A DNA stretch of 7,774 bases. It comes from an uncultured Eubacteriales bacterium. Lineage in GTDB: Bacteria > Bacillota > Clostridia > Christensenellales > Borkfalkiaceae. The position numbers and the translations under genes are program-made. The notes under the pieces are model-generated. The model was not told the origin of the DNA, made no database searches, and saw only the letters and a list, made by a program, of their open reading frames with translations. Location of the stretch: positions 1 through 7,774 of the forward strand of contig CACXHH010000181.1 of assembly GCA_902767455.1 (NCBI GenBank). Reading direction: 5' to 3'. Positions 1 to 4,840 of this stretch are shown here, in pieces (positions within the stretch are counted from its first letter, which is position 1; the number at the start of each line of letters is the position of its first letter).

Positions 1-20
1 CTAATCACCACTGATAATTA

Positions 21-121
21 ACCGAAGCGCGATAAGAACGACTGAGATGCGTCTTGCAAGATAAATGGTGGCCACCTACGCAAAAGTCGCATGGACGAGC
101 TGTTCAAAAGAAAGCTTCGGT
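21..121. repeat. Long-range inverted repeat enclosing nested palindromes
   Basis: The arm accgaagc (21-28) is the exact reverse complement of gcttcggt (114-121). With a 4-nt bulge the pairing can shift to include taaccg (19-24) with cggtta (122-127). Between the arms lie the palindromes cttgcaag (53-60) and ggtggccacc (67-76) and the 5-bp complementary pairs at 47-52 with 78-92. On single-stranded DNA the region could fold into a branched hairpin. Some of the short pairs are expected by chance; the nesting is what makes the region notable. Confidence 0.35.
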
Positions 122-151
122 CGGTTATATACATCAACAACTGAATATCAA

Positions 152-205
152 AATTACGCTTAGCTATCGGCAATTACGGGCACTGAGCTATACGAGTTAC
201 GGGCG
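152..205 (+). repeat. Imperfect direct repeats (iteron-like)
   Basis: Three successive imperfect units begin aattacgc (152), aattacggg (172) and agttacggg (195). The first two also share an agctat core (162-167 and 186-191), giving a period of about 20-23 nt. They lie just upstream of the first ribosome binding site (ggag at 216-219). They could be binding sites for Rep or for a regulator of the first operon, but the units are short and diverged, so chance is not excluded. Confidence 0.3.
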
Positions 206-226
206 AAAAAAGTAAGGAGAAAAGAA

Positions 227-502
227 ATGGCGGAAAAGAAAAGCACCAACTACAACAAACGCAGGTGGGCGGTTCCTTCCAAGCGCGCAAAGAGTTACGC
301 CGAAGAAAGGCGTAGTAAAGTACATCAGCACGGTCCTAAGGAAGGGAAAGAGCTTACCGACTACGAAGCCGGAATGAGATCGGGGTATCTGCAGTGTCAG
401 TCCGATCACAGCGGCATCTACAAATTCAAGAAAGCGCTCGGAGAAGGCAAGACGGTATCCGAAGCAAGAGAGATCTCTCAGAGCAGAGGCAAGAAAAAAT
501 AA
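227..502 (+). CDS. Small very basic hypothetical protein (91 aa)
   Basis: I cannot assign a named family. The protein is soluble, has no membrane segment or signal peptide, and is rich in Lys/Arg, especially in its N-terminal third (residues 4-40) and at its C-terminal end (SRGKKK). A conserved-looking central core (GMRSGYLQCQSDHSG, about residues 49-63) is followed by a likely helical segment (ALGEGKTVSEAREIS). The start is supported by aaggag seven nt upstream. It is the first gene after the presumed origin region and is followed 21 nt later by another small cytoplasmic gene, the position where filamentous phages often keep DNA-binding or replication accessory proteins. A nucleic-acid-binding role is inferred from charge and place only. 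The long antisense frame over this gene is a Phe-rich mirror of its Lys codons and is not a gene. Confidence 0.75.
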   Translation: MAEKKSTNYNKRRWAVPSKRAKSYAEERRSKVHQHGPKEGKELTDYEAGMRSGYLQCQSDHSGIYKFKKALGEGKTVSEAREISQSRGKKK

Positions 503-523
503 TAAAAAAAGGAGAAATATAAA

Positions 524-877
524 ATGAACGAACAGAAAAACATCATGGTAGAAAGAGAAACTTACGAAAAGAACGGCAAATCGTATTTTACGTACTTCAT
601 CAAAGGGGAACTTCGCGGCGTCGAAGTAAAAGTAGGCGTACAGCCCCACGATATCGGCGGCTATACCGTACTTGAGATCGTATTCAACGGCGGCAACGCA
701 GCTCAGCTTGTGACCAAGCCTTGGGAGATCAAGGACGAAAAGACGGGAAAAGTCAACTCCGGTATGACTTACGCGGTAGTAAGCTACGACGAAGACGGCA
801 CCGAATACGAATGCGCGATCAAGCCTGCGAGAAAATCCGATAAAGATCTGCTCGGCATGCTTATGAGAAACGCGTAA
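524..877 (+). CDS. Hypothetical beta-rich cytoplasmic protein, candidate ssDNA-binding protein (117 aa)
   Basis: No signal peptide or membrane segment is present. The sequence alternates short predicted strands with turns, for example KSYFTYFIKGELRGVEVKVGV (residues about 19-39) and GYTVLEIVF (about 46-54), followed by an aromatic-containing loop and a final Lys/Arg-containing segment (IKPARKSDKDLLGMLMR). Such an all-beta protein of about 100 residues, placed next to the origin side and before the coat genes, matches the place of the gene V-type ssDNA-binding proteins of filamentous phages. I see no motif that proves an OB fold, so this assignment is an inference. The start follows aaaggag by nine nt. 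A second in-frame ATG seven codons later lacks a ribosome binding site. The gene probably shares an operon with the preceding 91-residue gene, 21 nt away. Confidence 0.75.
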   Translation: MNEQKNIMVERETYEKNGKSYFTYFIKGELRGVEVKVGVQPHDIGGYTVLEIVFNGGNAAQLVTKPWEIKDEKTGKVNSGMTYAVVSYDEDGTEYECAIKPARKSDKDLLGMLMRNA

Positions 878-895
878 AAAGCAAGAAGTCGGCGT

Positions 896-910
896 ATAAG
901 TCGATTAACG
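896..910 (+). repeat. 15-nt direct repeat, copy 1
   Basis: The sequence ataagtcgattaacg occurs here in the short intergenic gap before the Ig-like protein gene and again, identically, at 7275-7289 inside rep. Allowing one extra base, the match continues through acaaaa. A 15-nt exact match is not common by chance in about 7.8 kb. This copy lies 32 nt before the start at 942, so it could be a regulatory or Rep-binding site; the function is unknown. Confidence 0.45.
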
Positions 911-941
911 CACAAAAATCAACAAAAAAGGAGATACACGG

Positions 942-1982
942 ATGAATAGCAAAACCAAAAAAATCATAAAGATAAGTTCGATCATATCGGCGGTAGCGAT
1001 CCTTTTCGGAGTAACGCTCGGGGCGTACTTTACCGTAAAGCCTAAGGTGGAAAAGTTTTTCTCCGACGGAAACGGCACGATGGTCGTAACGCCTGACCAA
1101 GACGCCAAGTCCCCGATAGCGCTCTTTGCCGCGCCGTCGGATATGGAAACGGAAAACGGTCAGAAGTATTACACGTTGACCGCAACCGTCAATCCCGACT
1201 ACGCGCATAACAAAGCCGTAGATTGGTCCGTCGGTTGGAAGGACTCTTCTTCCGCATGGGCACAGGGCAAGACAGTTACCGATTACGTGACAGTAACGCC
1301 TACGAGCGACGGTGCGTTGACCGCAAAACTTACTTCCAAAGGTCAGGCGTTCGGCGAACAGATAATCGTGACCGTAACTTCAAGGGACAATCCTTCCGTA
1401 TCCGCTACAGCTACCGTCGACTGGTACGGAAGAATAGTCGGAACGCAGTCGTTTAAACTTCAGATGCTTGCAAACGTTGCGGCTACGGCAGATTCAAACA
1501 ATAATATAACGATGAATCTGAAAAGCAATATTGTCAACTTTTCAAACATGAATTTTACCCCGGTCATAGGAACGCATACCGCGGAAGACACGTTCACGTA
1601 TTCGTACAGGATCATCTGGCTTGACGCGATAAGGGTAATGCTTGAAGAAGCGGATTTGTGTTCTGGCGGTAGTCGCGGTTACGAAGTCGTAACTACGCTT
1701 GCGGGAACTTCCGATTTCGGATCGAACCCGAAGTGGAGTACCAACGATTTCAGGCTCAATTCTTCGTTCTTTGACAACTTCACGCTTCTCGGGGCGGAAG
1801 ATCTGACGGATTACAGAGAGTTGGTTGCGGAGATGGCTCAAAACAACGAAGAGATATTCATTATCCGCGTCACGGCGCACGGCGCATATTCCGATTATAC
1901 AACGGATATTAACGTGTATATCGATCCGACGACCTTTGGGGTTACGGGATTAAGTTTGAGTGATACCGTGTACGGGTTTTGA
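942..1982 (+). CDS. Membrane-anchored Ig-like (Big-type) surface protein, putative virion protein (346 aa)
   Basis: The N-terminus is Lys-rich (KTKKIIK) and is followed by one hydrophobic segment at about residues 10-32, with no clear signal-peptidase site, suggesting a signal anchor with the rest outside the cell. Residues about 72-162 read as a bacterial Ig-like domain of the Big type: LTATVNP, a central VDWSV, then VTVTP and VTVTSRDNPSVSATATVDW. Big-type domains are typical of adhesins and phage surface proteins. The remaining 185 residues are beta-rich, aromatic and unassigned. The start has aaggag eight nt upstream. The stop codon overlaps the start of the next gene (TGATG), indicating translational coupling. 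As the first of the anchored proteins in the structural block, it may be a virion or host-recognition component; that role is inferred. A conjugation-type adhesin is the alternative. Confidence 0.75.
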   Translation: MNSKTKKIIKISSIISAVAILFGVTLGAYFTVKPKVEKFFSDGNGTMVVTPDQDAKSPIALFAAPSDMETENGQKYYTLTATVNPDYAHNKAVDWSVGWKDSSSAWAQGKTVTDYVTVTPTSDGALTAKLTSKGQAFGEQIIVTVTSRDNPSVSATATVDWYGRIVGTQSFKLQMLANVAATADSNNNITMNLKSNIVNFSNMNFTPVIGTHTAEDTFTYSYRIIWLDAIRVMLEEADLCSGGSRGYEVVTTLAGTSDFGSNPKWSTNDFRLNSSFFDNFTLLGAEDLTDYRELVAEMAQNNEEIFIIRVTAHGAYSDYTTDINVYIDPTTFGVTGLSLSDTVYGF

Positions 1983-2164
1983 TGAGCGGTAGATATTCAA
2001 GTAAGCGTAAGAGCGGGAAACTCACTATCGTTATAGTCGTTCTGCTGTTACTGCTCGTACTCGGATACTTTGCCAAAGGTCGGAACGAAAAAACGGGTAC
2101 GGTAAATAACGATGCCGTACCCGAACGGATAATCACTATTACACCCGAGAATGTGGGGTTTTAA
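1982..2164 (+). CDS. Small single-pass membrane protein, candidate coat subunit (60 aa)
   Basis: The protein has a basic N-terminus (MSGRYSSKRKSGK), one strongly hydrophobic segment (LTIVIVVLLLLLVLGYFA, about residues 14-31) and a short polar tail. The positive-inside rule predicts the N-terminus in the cytoplasm and the tail outside. The ATG at 1982 overlaps the previous stop by one base (TGATG) and has no Shine-Dalgarno, so expression probably depends on coupling to the upstream gene; a TTG one codon earlier is possible but less likely. Size and single helix are like a filamentous-phage coat protein, but the charge order is reversed compared with the classical major coat (acidic end outside, basic end at the DNA), unless the basic N-terminus faces the DNA. 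It could instead be an assembly or anchor peptide. Confidence 0.7.
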   Translation: MSGRYSSKRKSGKLTIVIVVLLLLLVLGYFAKGRNEKTGTVNNDAVPERIITITPENVGF

Positions 2165-2186
2165 ATAACAAAAAGGAGAAAGAGAG

Positions 2187-2651
2187 ATGAAATTCAATTT
2201 GAAAGACAATTTTACTTACGTAATCATGATCGTGCTCGTGATACTGCTCGTAGCGGTCGGTATAGGGCTTATCGTAAGCCTTAACAAGGGCGAAACGGAT
2301 AAGACGCTGAACGGAACATCGTTTACCGTCGGTTCTCTGACGGCAAACGGCGAGGTAAACGCAGACGATACGAGTAAGACTTCGGCGTACACGTCGTTTA
2401 TCGGCGCGGAAGGGCTTAAAGTCGAGCTTACGGAAGACGCGCCTTTAACGTACACGGTATATTACTATACCGCCAACAAGACGCTTATTTCCGACAAGAC
2501 TCAGACGGGGCTCGACTCGTCGGGGAAACTTTCCGTACCCGTTACGGCGAAGTATGCGCGTATTATGGTAAAGCTAAACGGCGGCGCACGATTCGGCGCG
2601 CTCGGTATGGCTGAATACATGCGTTACGTGACTATTACGGTCAAGAAGTAA
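2187..2651 (+). CDS. Membrane-anchored protein with C-terminal beta domain, putative surface/virion protein (154 aa)
   Basis: After a short N-terminus comes a hydrophobic segment (YVIMIVLVILLVAVGIGLIVSL, about residues 11-32), then a polar linker and a beta-rich domain of about 115 residues. The segment YTVYYYTANKTLISDKTQTG followed by PVTAKYARIMVKL resembles the end of small beta-sandwich domains found in phage tail and surface proteins, where a tyrosine-rich strand, an acidic turn and a late AKYARI strand recur; this is a pattern memory, not a search result. The start has aaaggag eight nt upstream. The gene lies between the 60-residue membrane protein and the pIII-like gene. Topology is inside N-terminus, outside C-terminal domain. 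A minor coat or receptor-contact role is plausible but unproven. Confidence 0.72.
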   Translation: MKFNLKDNFTYVIMIVLVILLVAVGIGLIVSLNKGETDKTLNGTSFTVGSLTANGEVNADDTSKTSAYTSFIGAEGLKVELTEDAPLTYTVYYYTANKTLISDKTQTGLDSSGKLSVPVTAKYARIMVKLNGGARFGALGMAEYMRYVTITVKK

Positions 2652-2669
2652 CGAGCGGTTCGGGCGGTC

Positions 2670-2699
2670 GGGAATCATTTTCGGCTGTCCGATTTTCCC
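2670..2699 (+). other. Imperfect hairpin between structural genes
   Basis: In the 60-nt gap before the pIII-like gene, gggaa (2670-2674) can pair with ttccc (2695-2699), and an inner tcgg (2681-2684) can pair with ccga (2689-2692) around a ctgt loop, separated by an uneven internal loop. The hairpin ends a few nt before the ribosome binding site at 2704-2709. It could act as an mRNA stability or processing element or an attenuator setting the level of the downstream gene. It lacks the long T-run of a standard terminator. Confidence 0.25.
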
Positions 2700-2720
2700 T
2701 TAAAAGGAGAGATGACAATT

Positions 2721-4103
2721 ATGCGAAAAGTATTAACGTTTTTACTGGCACTTTTCGTCATAAGTGCCTGTATATGCCCGTTAACCGCCAAAAACATCTA
2801 TGCTGAAGAAGAATATTCGCAAGTATTATCCGACCTTAAAAAAGACGATTCGTTCATCGAACAAAGCTTTAAGGCGAGTGAAAACGATTATTCGTTATCA
2901 GTCATAACTATCGCCGAAGGTAAGGATAAAGAGTTGTTTGTCTACGTTTATCAACCGAGCGGAGATAAAGTCGTGGCAACGAGCGTCAACGTATCGACGG
3001 TATCAAGTAAGCTTACGCCGTTGACGGAGCGTATCCGTTACGTCAATTACAGGCTTAAAATCGTAGATTACGACGGCGTGTTTTTTAAGTACGAAGTCGT
3101 CGGGTTCAGGGTGAAATCGGATAGAATCAGGTATTACGATATCCCGTCAATATTCCGTCGTTACGACGGCAGGTACGACTCGAAGAGCGACAAGACGACT
3201 GAAAACGATATCACGGAAGTTTCGTACAAGGTCGCAGGGCTATGGACGACGAGCGATAACGGAATAACGTACGACGACGTGGAAGTCGTGTCCGTTACGG
3301 GAAAGGTCGACGGCAAGATAAGATACGCCAACGGCGTTTACGCTTACGCCACAGATTGCGATGGTTATTACGTCGCTTTTAAAACGGATAAACGCATAGA
3401 CGATCTCGTGGAAGCCGACCTGTTGTTTTCGTATAAGACTACGGTCATGCAAGTCGACTCGATAGGTCGGACGACTTACGACTATTACGATCACCCCGAT
3501 AATATCGTGTATCTCGATAAGACGATGCACGGCGAGAACACGCCTAAAGGTCTGTTCAGCTATCATTACGTATGGGATAGGATATTATCGACGCGTAATT
3601 TTTTAAAGCAAGTCGACGACTATCACGGCAATTGGGAAGATGAGTCGAAACGACGGCTCGTTTCGTCGTACGACTGGGTACTGCAATACGCCGAGTTTGA
3701 ACGCACGCTCGTGTATTCGGAGTATTATACCCGTAGCGAGTATACTAACGTTTACGAAGAAACGATATTGCGTCTCAAATTCGTAACGGCGGGAAGAACT
3801 TACGATCTCGGCGTGGTCGACAACAAGACCGTGCCGCCCGAAGATCCCGACGTAACGCATACGATAGGCGATAATATAGCTAACGGTTTAGACGATTTTT
3901 GGGCTATGCTTAAAGACGTAATAAAAAAGGCTTTGAGCGTAGTGCTCGTATTGCTGTTGGTCGCGTGCGTGGCGGCGGTCGTAATACAATTCCTTCCTTC
4001 GGCAGCGGGTGCCGCGGGTAAGGGCATAGGTCGTCTTATCGACGACGCAAAACAACAAATTTCAAACGAAAAGGAGAAGAAAAATGAACGAAATGAACGA
4101 TAG
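2721..4103 (+). CDS. Secreted, C-terminally membrane-anchored protein, pIII-like putative adsorption protein (460 aa)
   Basis: The protein begins with a typical signal peptide (MRKVLTFLLALFVISACICP...) with a likely cleavage after IYA, before EEEYS. A lipobox-like ISAC inside it makes a lipoprotein form possible. About 370 residues of Tyr/Asp-rich, beta-type ectodomain follow, then a C-terminal membrane helix (ALSVVLVLLLVACVAAVVIQFL, 22 residues) and a basic cytoplasmic tail ending NEKEKKNERNER. Signal peptide, large ectodomain and C-terminal anchor are the architecture of filamentous-phage pIII proteins, which bind the host receptor and release the virion; I see no sequence motif that proves it. 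The start chosen is 2721, eleven nt after AGGAG. An ATG at 2712 adds three codons but lies only two nt from the AGGAG. The last 20 nt overlap the next gene, whose ribosome binding site lies inside this coding sequence. Confidence 0.75.
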   Translation: MRKVLTFLLALFVISACICPLTAKNIYAEEEYSQVLSDLKKDDSFIEQSFKASENDYSLSVITIAEGKDKELFVYVYQPSGDKVVATSVNVSTVSSKLTPLTERIRYVNYRLKIVDYDGVFFKYEVVGFRVKSDRIRYYDIPSIFRRYDGRYDSKSDKTTENDITEVSYKVAGLWTTSDNGITYDDVEVVSVTGKVDGKIRYANGVYAYATDCDGYYVAFKTDKRIDDLVEADLLFSYKTTVMQVDSIGRTTYDYYDHPDNIVYLDKTMHGENTPKGLFSYHYVWDRILSTRNFLKQVDDYHGNWEDESKRRLVSSYDWVLQYAEFERTLVYSEYYTRSEYTNVYEETILRLKFVTAGRTYDLGVVDNKTVPPEDPDVTHTIGDNIANGLDDFWAMLKDVIKKALSVVLVLLLVACVAAVVIQFLPSAAGAAGKGIGRLIDDAKQQISNEKEKKNERNER

Positions 4104-4740
4104 AAAAATAATAACCGTAATAGCGCTGTTTTTTGCTGCCGTTGTCGCGTTAGGGCTTATATCCGTTCTGGCTACCAAGCGGAAGAAAGAAGACGCGGTT
4201 TCGTCGGCTGTTACGAGCGTTAAGACGTCGGAAAGCGATTCGGCGGGTGTTTCGGCAAGCTCCGTCGCAAGTAACGCTTCGGACGGTTCAAACTCGGCTG
4301 ATGGCGGCGGTCAGGTGATTTCTCACGATCCCGAAACGGAAGTTTACGAGTTCGATCTTACGGAATCGGGACTTTTGGATATTCCCGACGGGTACGTGAT
4401 AAAGGTGCCCGCTCAACAGGTGTCCGCCGTCAGGGCGCTGCCGGAGAGTAAGACGGCAACGAGTAACGGAGAGAAGTTCGGCGGAAGTATAGACGAGTTT
4501 TATCCCGGGGTTACTCCGCTTATGTATTTTGAGATCTCGTGTAACTACGTTCGTGAACCGGGGAAAACTTTGTTTATTCCCGTTTCACCGTCGTGGTTTA
4601 CGTATCTTAATAACTTCGTTATCGCCGATTTTAAAAGAATTGTGAATAATATGCTCGCTCATATCGTCGACGACGGAGAAGTGTATTCAGTTAAACTCGT
4701 CAGCCGCGACCTTTATTTTACCGTTTCAAACGATTACTGA
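4084..4740 (+). CDS. Membrane-anchored protein with Ser-rich linker, putative minor virion protein (218 aa)
   Basis: A short charged N-terminus is followed by a hydrophobic segment (IITVIALFFAAVVALGLISVLA, about residues 9-30), a basic stop (TKRKKED) and a low-complexity Ser/Ala/Asp/Gly linker at about residues 37-77. The remaining 140 residues form an unassigned domain with strands such as GYVIKVPA, LMYFEISC and VYSVKLVSRDLYFTVS. Flexible small-residue linkers between domains are known from phage adsorption proteins and from extracellular anchors. The start ATG is placed by aaggag seven nt upstream, which lies inside the end of the preceding gene. The stop is one base before the ATG of the following 32-codon gene. 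Topology is predicted as inside N-terminus and exposed C-terminal domain. Function is not recognised; a role in the virion or assembly complex is inferred from context. Confidence 0.75.
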   Translation: MNEMNDRKIITVIALFFAAVVALGLISVLATKRKKEDAVSSAVTSVKTSESDSAGVSASSVASNASDGSNSADGGGQVISHDPETEVYEFDLTESGLLDIPDGYVIKVPAQQVSAVRALPESKTATSNGEKFGGSIDEFYPGVTPLMYFEISCNYVREPGKTLFIPVSPSWFTYLNNFVIADFKRIVNNMLAHIVDDGEVYSVKLVSRDLYFTVSNDY

Positions 4741-4741
4741 T

Positions 4742-4840
4742 ATGAAGATACTTAAACGCGTTATGTACGTATCGGCGATAATCGTCGCGGTACTCGTTGT
4801 TTGCTATCTCGTATTTACGGGTAAGAGAGTTTACTTATGA
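4742..4840 (+). CDS. Very small single-pass membrane peptide (32 aa)
   Basis: This frame fills the only gap between the 218-residue gene and the ATPase gene. The ATG is one base after the upstream TGA, and its own TGA overlaps the ATPase start as ATGA (4837-4840). The peptide has a basic start (MKILKR), a hydrophobic helix (YVSAIIVAVLVVCYLVF, about residues 9-25) and a basic end (TGKRVYL). No Shine-Dalgarno is seen, so it should be translated by coupling. Filamentous phages carry virion-tip proteins of just this size (fd pVII and pIX, 33 and 32 residues), which makes a minor tip or assembly role attractive, although here it sits just before the assembly ATPase. The exact junctions on both sides argue against a chance frame. 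It could also serve only as a coupling leader. Confidence 0.6.
   Translation: MKILKRVMYVSAIIVAVLVVCYLVFTGKRVYL

Larger units (their letters stand above)
1..226. other. Gene-free region, candidate replication origin/packaging region
   Basis: No credible coding sequence was found here on either strand. The stretch contains a long-range inverted repeat (21-28 with 114-121), shorter nested complementary arms (tgcgt 48-52 with acgca 78-82, or atgcg 47-51 with cgcat 88-92), two perfect palindromes (cttgcaag 53-60 and ggtggccacc 67-76) and imperfect direct repeats at 152-205. A weak promoter-like pair, ttcaaa (103-108) and tatata (126-131) with 17 nt between, is the best I found for the first gene, with four of six consensus matches in each box. 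Filamentous phages and rolling-circle replicons usually place origin and packaging hairpins in such an intergenic region, and the rep gene ends beyond the other edge of the window. The role is inferred from structure and position only. Confidence 0.4.

Noticed and set aside
21..205. CRISPR array
   Set aside because: The repeats are short, diverged and without uniform spacers, and no cas gene is present.
197..649. 150-codon minus-strand frame rich in Phe and Leu
   Set aside because: It is the antisense of Lys/Glu-rich codons of the two genes at 227-502 and 524-877, crosses both, and has no ribosome binding site; the sense genes have good sites.
2712..2720. Upstream ATG as the start of the pIII-like gene
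   Set aside because: It is only two nt from AGGAG; the ATG at 2721 has usable spacing and gives a better signal peptide beginning MRK.
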